DNA of 64,000 bases from Strigamia acuminata (taxonomy: Eukaryota > Arthropoda > Chilopoda > Geophilomorpha > Linotaeniidae): positions 5,580,001 to 5,644,000 of the forward strand of contig OX442322.1 in NCBI GenBank assembly GCA_949358305.1, given 5' to 3'. Shown piece by piece: positions 53,046 through 64,000 of this stretch. Position 1 is the stretch's first letter, and the number at the start of each line of letters is the position of its first letter. Below the pieces are notes generated by a model, which saw only the letters and a list, made by a program, of their open reading frames with translations, ran no database searches and was not told where the DNA came from. A program made the translations under genes and the position numbers.

Positions 53046-56000
53046 CAGCCGCGGAAATTAAAAAGAAGAAATATCACACTGGACCCGCAGGTCATGCCTT
53101 GGCAGAGGCGCAGATCAAAGACCGCATACAGACCGTTCCGAAGAAAGAGGAAAAAGTGACGTTAACGAGTATGCAAGTGAGAACGAAACCGGATGTCGAC
53201 ATAGATTGGACGGACCTTCCGTTCAATCTGGAGGTTGAGCCCCAGACATTACGCGTATTTCACTGCAATGTCACGAAAACACATTGCGAAACTCTGTGTA
53301 TGCTGCCAGTGGAGATAGAAAACCAAAAATTGTTCGGTCTGCTGGATTCAGGAGCGGATCGTTCATTCATATCCGAAGATATAGTAAAGGACTTGGATAT
53401 TGAAAAAAAAGTGGCACAAGTGAACGCGAACGTAGAATTGCTCACCGCCAACGGCTACGTCAAGCCGAAGGGCGTAGTTCGCATCATGATCGACTGGAAG
53501 GGGGGGAACCTGTCCCACCCCTTCATAGTCTTGCCATCCCACGACAAAGTATTCCTCCTAGGGATGGATATCATGGCAAAACTGAAAATTCAGCCAAACC
53601 CGATAACCCGTTCATGGAACTGGATAAGTCCCGAGGGAGAACGGCCAGTCCCCGTAGTTCCCCAAAAATTACTGGACGAAGCCAAGGACAAAGAGGAATA
53701 CGGAAGAGGATTGCGAAAATTCGTCCAAGATTACGATTTCGCAGCCTTCACTCTGGAATTACAGAGGAGTAACGTCGTGGACACACTGGTCGAGGAGGCA
53801 GCACTGCGTGTTAACGAGGCATCGCTACTAAGGCGAGTGCTTCGAAAACATGAAAGAATTCTGACCAAGACACCTGGTCGAACGACGGAAGCAACCCACG
53901 AAATAGTCTTAACCACAGACAAGCCGATTCGAGTGCCTTACAAGGGGATGAACCCCCAGAAAAGAGACATTGTGACGCAAATGTGCCAAGACATGCTCGA
54001 CAAGGGCATAGTAACGCAAGCCCTGGGCGAATACGCCATGCGGATCGTCCTGGTGATGCGTCCAGGCTCGGAACCTCGACTATGCATTGATTATCGCCCG
54101 CTGAACGCGATAACGGTTATAGACCCGATTCAGATGCCGTCTATAGACTCGATCCTCCGGGAACTGAGCCCGTTCAAGTGGGTAACCACCATGGACCTGT
54201 CAAAGGGGTATTGGCAAGTGGAGCTAAAACCCAAAGACAAACTGAAAACGGCTTTCTACTCCCCGATAGGAAGATTAATGTTCAACGTGATGCCGTTCGG
54301 GCTTGTAAACGCTCCGAGCACGTTCCAGAAATTGATCGAAAGCGTGTTGGGAGATATGCTGCACGACTTCGTGTGGGCGTATCTCGACGACATCATAATA
54401 ACGTCGGACACATTCGAAGAGCATATAGACCACATCGATAGAGTGGTCTCTCGCCTAGCCAAGGCGGGACTCCACATCCATCCAGGGAAGAGCAAGTTTT
54501 GCAGGAAAGAGCTTGCCTTCCTAGGATATCGAATAGGAGTCGAGGGAATCGCGATTGACCCCGAAAAAGTCAAAGCAATAAACGGATTCCCCGCCCCCGA
54601 AGATATAAAAGGTGTCCAGAGATTCATGGGCATGGTCAATTTCTTCGGCCGACTACTCTCTGGTCTGGCTGAAGTGGCCGCGCCTATAACGGATCTCTTA
54701 CGAACGGATAAAGAGTTTGAGTGGACGGTCCAGTGCGAGGCCGCATTTAGCACTATCAAGCAAATGCTGGCTGACGTCGAAAAGATGCCATTGCCGGACC
54801 TAAACCGACCGTTCGTGTTGCACACCGACGCGAGTAAAATCGGACTGGGTGCAGCCCTTCTGCAGACCCACGTGTACAACGGAATCTCGCAAGAAGTACC
54901 CTGTATGTTTATAAGCAGAAAAATACAGGGCGCGGAGAAAAATTACACGGCAACGGAACTAGAATGCCTAGCCGTAATTTGGGCAGTTCGGAAATTTCGC
55001 GACTATCTGGAGTACACGAACTTCGAGGTTCAGACAGATCACCAGGCACTAAGCTGGTTGATGAAGCTCAAGGAACCCTCCGGCCGACTCGCACGATGGC
55101 AACTGGAGTTAATGGCGTGCGATATAACAATTACGTACCGCCCCGGGAAGTACAATCATGTGGCCGACGCCCTCTCGAGAGCCCCAGCCTCTGACCCCCA
55201 AGGACCAGACGACGACGGCGAGGACGACACCCACCTCTTGTACTGCCCGACTCCACGGAGAATATGGCGTTTGCGGAAGGCGAACGAGCTACCAGTGATG
55301 GAGCCCGAAGATAGAACGTTTTGTGGTTTTTGGACTCGAACATACCAGCCAGCTGGGACGAACGATTCAACATCCGAAATTCAATCTCCGCCCCCCGGAG
55401 AAACCCACAAAACACTACTATGCGCCTTCACAGCAAAGATTGAAGAAAAAACACAATACGCTCCACCCACGAGACGTGAGTTCGTCGAACACCAGGCAGC
55501 AGACACAAAATGTCAAATTATAACGCAATATTTGCTGAACGGCGAATTTCCGGAAGGGATGACAAACCCACACCGCCGGAAACAGTTCGTCAAAGAAGCA
55601 ACAAGCTACCTCATAGATGATGAACTCCTGGTAAAATACCACCCGACATTTCAAGATGACCTCAGTGGAGCGGGAAACTCGGTGAAAGTGGTCGTACCGG
55701 CATCACTGCACACCCGACTGTTGTGGCTGATGCACGGACACCCGCTCGCCAGCCATTCCGGCATAGCGAGAACCCTTTATCGAGTAAAGCAACTTTTCTT
55801 CTGGCCGGGCGCGCGGCAAAAGATAACGAAATTTATTCGACACTGCCCCCGGTGCCAAGCGTGCAGACCGCGAGATAAAGTAGCCAGAAACGCCATGTCT
55901 CTCGGACCCTATGCACCGTTTGACTGCCTAAGCATAGACTTGATGGGCCCCAAGCCCACAACGGGAAACAAGAACATGTATATTCTCGTAATTATGGATG

Positions 56001-57130
56001 TGGCCACCCGATGGCCGGAGCTGTACGCCCTCGTGAAGCCCTCGGCTGAAAACATAGTCGAGTGCCTTTACGACGTGGCAATGCGATTTGGGTTTCCCAG
56101 AAAACTCATTTCGGATAACGGCCCCCAATTCCGATCGAGAATATATAAGGACTTCTGTAGAAAATTTAAAATGGATGCATCGAACACCTCCACATATAAT
56201 CCTCAGACAAATCCAGTCGAGAGATTAAATAAAGACATAAAATATGCGCTGACAGTATTCACCGATATTCACAATCGATGGGACGAATACCTGCGAGAAA
56301 TCGCTTTCAGCATTCGCTCAACCGTGTCACGAACACGCGAATTCTCACCGGCGTACCTCAACTTCGCCCGCGAATTAAGGATGCCATGGGACCCACGCGT
56401 TGCCGAAGCTGTTAACGTATTAGACCCATCGAGCCCACATGAGTACGTATGCCGGTTGGAACAGACTATATCCGACACATACCAGCATATGATGGCGCAT
56501 ATTTTCAACATGAGAGAGAAAATCGCAGATAAAGAAGGCGATCTCGCTTTCGCGAACTTTAAAGTGAATGATCTAGTGTGGAAGGAGGCACACACGTTGT
56601 CCAACGCAGCGAGGGGCATCGCCGCCGGTTTAGCCGACAAAAGGGACGGTCCCTATGTAATTGTGGCCGAACACGGCGGCAACGCATACCAACTACGCCG
56701 CTTAGAGGACAACAAAAATTTTCAGTCGATACATGGCCGAGATTTAAGGCCATACCTGCCAGAGTTTCCCCAAGAAATCTGGCTGGAAGGTCAGACACAC
56801 AGCGGCCAAGGGGGCACCGTGGTCGACACGTTCCAAAAAACAAATGAAGCTGAAAATATAGCGGAGGACGAGGATGAATTCTTCGACGCCGAATCTCCGG
56901 CCGACGAGGCTCCAGCACAGCCGGAGCAAGCAATTTCGGAGAGGGAGGAAGCAGAAGAAAGTACTTCTGAAATGGAAAATAAAAAAATTAGTAATGAGAA
57001 AAATGCCAACACATCGGAGATGAACGAGCAAGTAGAGTCACGATCTACGAGCACGTCGAAAATCAACCTTCGACCACGACGAAGCAATAATCCGTTCATT
57101 CGGGACGGCAAAGTCGTGGGGAAGAACTAA
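53001..57130 (+). CDS. pol: Gyp3 pol polyprotein (protease, reverse transcriptase, RNase H, integrase)
   Basis: Read in the -1 frame from the shift site to the stop at 57128-57130, about 1376 codons, as a gag-pol fusion. In order: protease DSGADRSF (near 53346); reverse transcriptase with LCIDYRPLNA, TMDLSKGYWQ, FGLVNAPSTFQ and catalytic YLDDIIITSD (near 54380); RNase H with TDASKIGLG, ELECLAVIWA and QTDHQALSW; integrase with an HH-CC zinc site (GHPLASHSGI...CPRCQACR) and the triad in SIDLMGPK, SDNGPQF and NPVERLNKD; then an acidic tail and a basic terminus. No stop, frameshift or motif loss was seen. Compared with Gyp2, gag-pol is of similar size but clearly another lineage. Confidence 0.95.
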
Positions 57131-57510
57131 AAATAAAAGAAAATGTGATAACATGGAGCGGAGGCCTTGTAAAATAAAAAGATTTACTTACGAGAGCTGC
57201 TGCACATGTTGAGACGCGAAAATTTGGCTAAGTCCAAACTTCGCAACGAATTGTCGCAGTCACCACTAACAGACGAGAAGTTATGACGTAGCGGGCGACC
57301 ACGTGACAACGAAACCACGCGGTCGACCCCGTAGCGTCATTGCCAGCACGGCGGATCTCGCAAAATACGAGACGCGTTCGAGACCCACAATTCTCAGCGT
57401 CGATAGGCCCAGTTTCCGACTGTTTTTAACACGACGAGACGTGTTTTTGCTTCTCCACCAAAGAGAAAGACAAAGACCTCTCAAACAAAACTTCATTTTC
57501 CTAAATTGAA
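57131..57510 (+). other. Gyp3 pol-to-ORF3 spacer
   Basis: About 380 bases without a convincing ATG-initiated gene. A pyrimidine-rich stretch (TTTTTGCTTCTCCACCAAAG, near 57443) could be the acceptor for a subgenomic mRNA carrying ORF3. A 68-codon plus-strand frame with a GRPR-type AT-hook-like motif (57303-57509) lacks an ATG start and I leave it uncalled. Confidence 0.45.
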
Positions 57511-60500
57511 ATGGCCGATCGACGCAACCCACGATTAGAGCCGAGCGCATCGTCGAGAGACGAGAGCGACGGCCTAATCGTAAATGCAGAAGACGATGAG
57601 AATTGGGACGAACAACCGCCGTTGCAGGTAAATTAGTGTGATTTCCCCAGAGAAATCACATAATTCTTTGAATCTGTTGCATCCAACCCAGATTGGAGCG
57701 TGACTTGTGACTGATATATTTCTTTCTGTTTTATTATTGATTTAAGGCTGGCTAAAAACCCGGGAGTGGACCCAGATTCACCTCGGAGTCAAGACCGCCA
57801 AAAAACTAGAACAAAGGAAGTGTTCGCGGAATGGCGTCGTGGCAAACCAAAACCAAAACCAAAGGTTTTCTTGCTTTTAAAATTAAACATCGTAATAAAT
57901 TAAAATACGATTAGAGTTAAAATAAAAAGTTTAACGTAAAATTAAGAATTTAACGATCGGTTTTGCCTGCGACCCCTTCCTAAAAAGCGGATCACCTGAG
58001 TTCAAAGGTAGTGTTGGATCAGCGCTACGACGGCGGAGATCATCGCAGAACTGCGAAACAAGAAAATAAGACCGACGGCCGCAACAAAAGAAAGGAGTTG
58101 CTGCCACCGTCGATCTTGAGCATATTTCTGATCCCCATCGTTCAACTGGGATTCATTATATTAATCTTGTGATCTAAAATTATTCAGGTCGACCCGCTAG
58201 AATCGTGGGACGCCCTGCCTTCGACGGTGTCAACCGCCAACAACATCTTTCGCGGAGCCCTGCCGATTTACCTGCGGCAGGCCTATCCTGCAGAGACCAG
58301 CGCCTGGAAAATCCGATTGATGTATTCCAGGACCCTCGAGGAAAAATTCGAGCGATCGAAAACGCTGGTCGAGTGCATGACGAAGGAGATGAGGGAGCGA
58401 GTGGGGCCGCGGATCCCACCCGATGCGGATCCGCCGAGCCCCGTTTACTCCGGGTACCTGGAAGAGGCTTACCCAGGCACGGTGGCCGAGCTGCACACCT
58501 CCCACAGGTGGCGCGAGGCCCCGACCTTGGCAGCCCGCCAGAGAATAGTGGACGACGAGATCGAACGCTTAAAACGCACCGAGACTCACGGAGTAACCCG
58601 AGTTCTCGAGAGAAACGGTTTCTCCCCCGAAGAAATCCGTAGATGGCTTCGCGACATCGAAGAAGACCATTTGACACCCAGATGGATACCGCCGGCGAAT
58701 TTTACGGCCACGCAGTCTGAGATGTGGCAGTTATACCACGCTGGTATCCTGGGAAATCGCCGCCATCACAGAAGATCGAAGCGTCCGGCGGAGTCCGCCC
58801 CACGCGGACCCGCACGAAGAAGACAGGCCGTCTCCCCAATAGAGGCCGGCCCGTCAACGAGTCGCGACTACCGCAGCCGCTCGAGCAGCTCCAGTTCCCG
58901 AACTCGAGTTGTCGTGCGCTCGGAGTGTCGCCGAGTAGTAACGCTCGAGCCTGCCTCGCCAGACGACGCGCGGGCTGAGCGAACAGTCGAAACTTCCGCC
59001 CACTGGGCTGCGAGGGCCGGGACACATCAAGACCGAGGAAAGAAAAGATCCTCGTTGTTTATGGCGATGACCACACAGTCGTCAGATCAATCCTCGTCGC
59101 GACGAACCGTCTCATCACACCAGAGACCGGATTCCCCGACGGAAGTCCCCCAGAGGACGATCCAACGAAGATCCGTCGCAGCCAGCACCAGGAGGAATCG
59201 GAAGCGAAAAGTACGTCAGAAGATGCGTGCACAATCCCTGATAGCTAAGGGATTAGAGAAGGAGCGAGAGATGGCCGCCGCAAAAAGGTCCGAACCCCAG
59301 AGTCTCGGACCCACGGCTGGACCATCCAGGCTCCAAGCGGAGATCGATTTGGGCGAGTTGACGGAGGAACAAATGTCCCCGGATGGATCGGATAAAGATG
59401 GACCGGTTACGAAGCAGGATCTGGCCGTAGCATTGAAGAACGCCTTCCGAGGATACGCGGCCAACCGGCCGTCGGGCTCAACACCGGCTGTGCCAACCGC
59501 GCTTGTGCCCCCACAGGTGCAATCGCGATGGCCACCACTCCTCGAGGGTACGAGTCCAGCCGTAACTGCGTGGACTCCTCCCCGGATGATTCCGGTGGGA
59601 GATCCAACTCCCAAACGGGTCAGATACGACGACTTGCCCGGGTTGGGCCGTCCACCGTCACCCCCAACGCCACGAGTGTATCGACCTTATCGCAACGCCG
59701 AGTGGTACGCACAGCGAGAGATGGACGCCCGATGCCGGCGTGAAGCGGCCTATCCCCCACTCAGCGAGCTACAAGAATATCTGGCCGAATACGAGAACCC
59801 CGCGATTGCCGAGTTGGCCATACGACAGGCCGACGCCGCCCAAACCCACCACATCAATTGGGCGATCGAACAGATGCGGACGCTGTCACAACAATTCAGT
59901 GACAATCCGGACCGCGCTCACCCCTGCCATCGGAGCAGTTTGAATTTGGCTGTGACGAACGTACTGGCCCAGCTGCTATCCCTGGGCGTCTTCTTGGACA
60001 GTCGGCAAGCTATGGCGGCCTGGACAATCGTCGACCGTGAGGGAGTTCACCTTCCTCGGGCGTTGTACCAGGTATGGGCCGGATGGACTCCTGAGCCCGC
60101 CTCGCTGCGCTTCGACCTGGCCAGAAATACGGAAAACCCAGGTCTACAGTTTTCAAAGATGCGTTCATTAGCATTCCGCTACCGGAACCCCGGAGTCCAC
60201 CCTTCCTTGTTGCGAACAATTCGGGAGGCTCCGGAGGTACCAGGAACAGCGGCGAGCCTCCCACAGGCCATCGAGACCGCCCCCCCAGAGGCGGCGGTCC
60301 AACCATACATACCGACCCCAAAGCCGGTATTCCCGAAGGAGAAGCGGCACGCGAATCGACCCATATTGATTCCGAAGCGTTCCAAGCGAGGACCCCGAAC
60401 TCCTCCGCTGCCCTCTCCTTCACCACCAGCGGCAGGGCTGGCCGCTCTCTCTGCAGAGCCGGCTACGCCACCGTTGGAGAGCCCAATGGAGATTCCGCTT

Positions 60501-60974
60501 CCACCATCGCCTCCGCCGCCCCCAGCAGCGCAGCTTTACTTGAGGTTGGGAGTGGAATACCCATTCCTCCAGATGTCGGAGTTCACGCGACAACGCATCA
60601 TTGACTCCGATGATCACGGCGAGTCGATCCTCAAATGGCTGAACAGAGAGGCCCGATCCACCATGGACGCCGTCTTCCATCGCCGTATCCTACGGGCCCA
60701 CAGAAAACCCGGATCGAGCGCCGAGTCGCGAAGGATTCGGCTCGTTCCAGACCGATTCCCTGCATCTACCCGGATTTGGATCCATGAGCGTACGGGGTTG
60801 ATTGGCGAGCCAGTCGGCGGTCACCCGCAGTACTTCATCAACGAGCGACAAAATCCTGCGGATCTGACAACCTCTCTACCCCCGGATTTACCACCGCCGC
60901 CACCGGCAGTGCCACCAGTTATCCTCCGCCCATGCAGAGGTGTACTGCCGGCGCTTCGCAGAGGGGAGCGATAA
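57511..60974 (+). CDS. Gyp3 ORF3: two-exon protein in the env position, about 967 residues
   Basis: Exon 1 is 57511-57627: ATG then MADRRNPRLEPSASSRDE, 39 codons, ending at a donor CAG/GTAAAT. Exon 2 is 58188-60974, after an acceptor AAAATTATTCAG. The join is exactly in phase and skips stops in the 560-bp intron; exon 2 has no good ATG near its start, which favours splicing. The protein has a predicted helical N-terminal domain (to about residue 200), an Arg/Ser-rich stretch (DYRSRSSSSSSRTR), a basic segment (NRKRKVRQKMRAQ), long Pro-rich linkers and a C-terminal domain (YLRLGVEYPFLQMSEF; WLNREARSTMDAVFHRR). It has few cysteines, no signal peptide and no membrane span, so it is not an envelope protein. 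I recognise no family; it is not evidently related to the Gyp1/Gyp2 ORF3. Confidence 0.75.
57628..58187 (+). other. Probable intron in Gyp3 ORF3
   Basis: GTAAATTAG at the left and TTATTCAG at the right border 560 bases with several stops in the ORF3 frame. A second acceptor-like tract (TTTATTATTGATTTAAG, ending about 57747) precedes an open stretch rich in Lys/Pro codons, so alternative splicing is possible, but its phase does not fit exon 1. Confidence 0.6.
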
Positions 60975-61019
60975 AATTTGAGATTGCTCCGATCCGAGAT
61001 CGAAGCTGGAGGAGGGACG
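60975..61019 (+). promoter_or_regulatory. Gyp3 polypurine tract
   Basis: GGAGGAGGGA (about 61007-61016) lies just before the 3' LTR and would prime plus-strand cDNA synthesis. ORF3 ends only 45 bases upstream of the LTR. Confidence 0.75.
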
Positions 61020-61840
61020 TGTGGTGACCCAGTTGGATAAGTGTCCCCCCAGGGCGGATACTTGTCCTCTGAGTCACTATGAATGAAGAGTCGTTCCCCC
61101 CCGAGTTGGCTCCACCTCCCCATGGCAGGTGTGTGCCCCGAGGGGGAGGAAGCGGCTGGTGGTCAGCCCCCATTGGTTGATCGCCGGCCCTTCACCCCAC
61201 TGCATAAAAGGCTGTGTTTCCCGCCTAAAACCAGAACTTACACAAACGACACCAAGAACACAGCAACTACCTCACCGTCAGGCCAACTTCAACTACAAGT
61301 TAGGATTGATCGAGGATCGCTGAGTAAAGTGCAAACTGTAACTCTCACGAAGTCACTTGCGAGCTATTCCTGCGAAAGCACGAGAATAGCCCTTGTGAAA
61401 TCACCCAGAATAATCGCCCAGACGATTATTCGCCGAAGTAAGTGTCCGAGTGCTTTGTAGGGAACCCCAAAGTTCCTAGACGAGGCCTCTGCGACGCTAA
61501 AACAAACCCTAGACAACAGGCACGGATAGAAGACTCGAAAGAGCATTCCACCGCGTCCGTGAAGACGAATCCGTGACGAATTAACGACAACTCGAGACGC
61601 CGCCTTTGTTCCGTCGACCACGCGGAACCGACGACGCCATCTTGAGAAATCCTTTGTTCGACGCTGACCACGTCGACTCTAGAATTATTACTAAGTGTAT
61701 TTTAAGGCCTTCAAGCCTACTGAATAAATTACTTGTTCATTTAAATACATTTGGTATTCATTTGGGTATTTGCATAATTGATCACAGGTAAAGTATTACA
61801 CGTTAGCGCTATTTAAACCTATACAAAGTAGGACGCGACA
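61020..61840 (+). repeat. Gyp3 3' LTR
   Basis: 821 bp, no difference from the 5' LTR found on reading. Followed by the ACGT target duplication. Confidence 0.97.
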
Positions 61841-63385
61841 ACGTATCTTGGCGGGAAGAGGTTCTTCCGGTTGCCGATCTATGAAGAATGTAGTGGTCGC
61901 AACAACTTCCGTGGCGATGGGAGTCTCGGGTGCTTTATCACCTGCTTCAGGCTGATCAGTCGATCCGTCTTCTTCATTGATCATCTTTTTGAGATCTTCG
62001 TAGATGTCAATCACCGGGGGCAAAACCAAAATCCAGCCTTCACATATTTGATTCTTCAAATCATCTGCGATTTTTCCCACAAGCAGATTCCAAAGGTGCT
62101 CCAAAATGTTGAAGCCCTCAACGCGACGTGGATTCAAGATCATTTGCATGATCCTGGTCACGTATCCTACCGTTATTTGATCGGGAAGACCCGTAACCAA
62201 TTGACGAGAAATGATAATTGCAAGTCGAGCCACGATGGGGTAGTAGTATTCAACCTCCCAAACAAATAACTGTCCTATCTTGGTGTTCGGAGGAACTTGG
62301 TAAGGTTCAATTAAGAACTCGTTCGAAATTCCGTGTTCCACAACGTTTGGCATGGGGACTAATGCGGCTTCTTCTGTTTGGGTCGCACTATCTACGCAGA
62401 CAACACTTGGCATTTTTTCCAAACCCATTTGAAGGCCAAGGGGCGTTCTTCGCGAATTCATAAATTCAGGATCCTCGTATACAGCTTTGCCATCGTTGGA
62501 TAACATAGCTTTACAAAGGTGGCAGGTTGCCCATTTTCGGGGTTCTGGATCGAACAACCCTTTAATCACGAACGAAACAAACTTTGGGTTCCAGGGTTGG
62601 ATTTTTAATCGTCGTTTCGTTCCGAGACAATTCCCGCACGATGCCAAATGGCATCCGGTCCCGGAGCCGGACATCCAGCCGACCCCGAAACAGAAAGGGC
62701 ACGGTATTTCGCCCTTCGCGAGCTCCAGATTGTCGTGTGGAATTCCCAATTCCAGGTTGCGATCGCAGGCGGCTTTTCGACGTATTGCCTTTTCTTGTTT
62801 ACTAGCTGCTCTTTGTTGAGCAGTCATTGGCTGCAGTTTGGGGGCTCTGGTGGACACAAACGTACGTTTCCCTCTAGCCGTATTATATCTAGGGGTATAC
62901 ACTACTTCGCGCGAAGTCGTGGGTGGCGGCGAGTCGTAATGAACGTACTCTCGCTGTTTACGTTTGTTGTCTTGGTGGCGATTTCCCTCGGGATTTCGAT
63001 TTGCCTCTAATTTGACAATCTCGTCCAGACTTCTCTCATGAGAGGTCGACGAATCTTCCATTTGACTCGTACTTGGTTTATGGATCGGCTGTAAAGGATG
63101 GCTTTTGGAGAAACTGTCCTTTTTTGGTATAATAAAGGTTTCTTGGGTAACCTCCATCGCCGTTTTGGGTACAGCCGTTTTTGGGCGAATTTCCTTTGGG
63201 AGGGCATCTGGGTTGTTTCGGGCCCAGGTTAATATGTCCCATCCTTTTTGGTCGAGTACAATAGGAGTGTTTGGCGCTCCCGGGACCGTTACGATGGTCG
63301 GGTTGACTGTTGGCGTGTTTTCTTCCTCCGAAGAACTCGACTGAATCACTATTCGCCGCTTTTTAATCGGTATCTTCTTGACCAT

Positions 63386-64000
63386 AATTCTACAAATATA
63401 GAAAACGTTTTAGTTTTATTTGCAATACTTTTGTATGCGCACGCCCTCTATTGAGAAAACGCGTAACTAAAATTACGAATTTTATAATTTTAATTCGTTA
63501 TAACTTTATATTTTCGTGTATTGATAATTTTATCAAACTTACGAAAATGTTCTGCTTCTTTCAGAAGCGTGGCTTGTAGAATTATAAGTGTAGTCGCCTC
63601 GACGACAACTTGGAGTTTAGAGCACGTGGCTTTCAAATCCTCCGCCGCTAATAAACGAATTCCGCTGGTTCGTATTTCTTCGAATATTCAAAGAAATTTC
63701 ATGATATATATATATAACTTTATATGCATAATCATAATACCTGTATTCGTTGATTAATAGCTAACAATGTCAACGCGTTTGACCGTGATTTTTGTTGAAC
63801 TCGACGAAGTTCTTCTTTTCTCACGTGTGTGTTAGAAGACTGAATATAGAACGAATCTTTTACTCTCCACCCGGGGTCATAAGTTATCAGGTGACTTCGC
63901 GAATTTCGATTTGAATATTCAATATCTGAATTAAATCAATATCTTTTAGAATATTCTTTTTATATTTAGAATCTTTTAACGACGTTCTTGAACCATCTGT
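63386..64000 (-). other. Gyp1 copy c pol-to-ORF3 spacer with probable splice acceptor
   Basis: AT-rich and without a convincing ORF. On the minus strand TTTTCTATATTTGTAG ends at 63390, four bases before the ORF3 ATG, matching the acceptor position in Gyp2. The matching donor is probably near or beyond 64000. Confidence 0.5.

Larger units (their letters stand above)
48968..61840 (+). mobile_element. Gyp3: complete, young Ty3/gypsy element, 12,873 bp
   Basis: Two 821-bp LTRs that look identical by eye, flanked by ACGT on both sides (48964-48967 and 61841-61844). In order: LTR, tRNA-Pro-like primer site, a short first ORF, gag, -1 frame pol, spliced ORF3, polypurine tract, LTR. All catalytic motifs are present. 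Higher GC than the surrounding Gyp1 sequence. It is the youngest insertion in the window by LTR identity and by nesting. Confidence 0.97.
48898..63385 (-). pseudogene. Gyp1 ORF3: zinc-motif protein, split by Gyp3
   Basis: It starts at the ATG at 63385 (MVKKIPIKKRRIV), directly after a probable acceptor (TATATTTGTAG, ending 63390). The first 515 codons end at 61841, where Gyp3 is inserted. The last 21 codons and the stop lie at 48963-48898, continuing in phase once Gyp3 and one ACGT copy are discounted. A cysteine module lies mid-protein: CPFCFGVGW, CGNCLGTKRR and CHLCKAML, preceded by GIPHDN as in Gyp2 ORF3. The N terminus is basic and Ser-rich; the C-terminal third is helical and unlike Gyp2. 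No signal peptide or membrane span. Only the Gyp3 insertion breaks it. Function unknown. Confidence 0.8.
46862..64000 (-). mobile_element. Gyp1 copy c: 3' part of a Ty3/gypsy element, running off the right edge
   Basis: On the minus strand, from the right edge: pol-to-ORF3 spacer, ORF3 (63385 onwards), a full Gyp3 insertion (61840-48968), the ORF3 end, 3' non-coding, polypurine tract (48540-48532) and 3' LTR (48529-46862). The LTR abuts the reverse transcriptase codons of Cop2 copy c, so this element is inserted there. Pol is expected right of 64000. Confidence 0.85.

Noticed and set aside
57303-57509. 68-codon frame with a GRPR AT-hook-like motif upstream of Gyp3 ORF3
   Set aside because: No ATG start, and it does not join ORF3 exon 1 in phase.

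Overview
This is an arthropod-like (probably insect) nuclear genomic window made almost entirely of transposable elements. I see no bacterial operons, rRNA, tRNA or CRISPR. The assignment rests on Ty1/copia and Ty3/gypsy elements with animal-type primer sites, Tc1, pogo and piggyBac-like DNA elements, short GT-AG introns, AT-rich spacers and mini-satellites. I invented the family names: Gyp1, Gyp2 and Gyp3 are Ty3/gypsy; Cop1, Cop2 and Cop3 are Ty1/copia; NLTR1 is a non-autonomous LTR element.

Layout. 1-4503: 5' part of a Gyp1 copy (minus) inside Cop1 (minus, 4504-8800). 9191-12048: 5' part of a Cop2 copy (minus), abutting the 3' end of another Cop2 copy (plus, 12049-13070). 13071-14582: LTR debris of Gyp3 (minus) and Gyp2 (plus). 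14640-16975: a 48-bp tandem repeat and three DNA transposons. 16976-19318: the only stretch that looks partly non-TE, with a possible small split gene, a pogo-like relic and a 21-bp mini-satellite. 19319-28679: a Gyp3 LTR split by a Gyp1 solo LTR and by Cop3; Cop3 holds another solo LTR, which holds a fold-back Tc1 element. 28780-45012: NLTR1, split by a complete Gyp2 (29932-44288). 45390-46861: 3' half of a Cop2 copy (minus), split by a Gyp1 copy (minus, 46862 to beyond 64000), itself split by a complete Gyp3 (48968-61840).

Nesting order and LTR divergence agree. The Gyp3 LTRs (821 bp) look identical by eye, the Gyp2 LTRs (1747 bp) differ at about 4 sites, and the enclosing NLTR1 LTRs (476 bp) differ at about a dozen. 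Target-site duplications are visible: ACGT (Gyp3), AACT (Gyp2), ATAT (NLTR1), GGCTT (Cop3), TCCGT (Gyp1 solo LTR), GATTG (solo LTR in Cop3), TA (Tc1).

The most interesting biology is in the gypsy elements. Gyp2 and Gyp3 both carry an in-register A AAA AAC slippery heptamer at the gag end, followed by a potential hairpin, with pol in the -1 frame. Gyp1, Gyp2 and Gyp3 each carry a third ORF in the env position that shows no signal peptide or membrane span and looks spliced. In Gyp1 and Gyp2 it holds a CxxCxGxG-type zinc-binding module; in Gyp3 it is an unrelated protein of about 967 residues built from two exons joined in phase. Several LTR families also share CTCF-like, YY1-like and ETS-like motifs.
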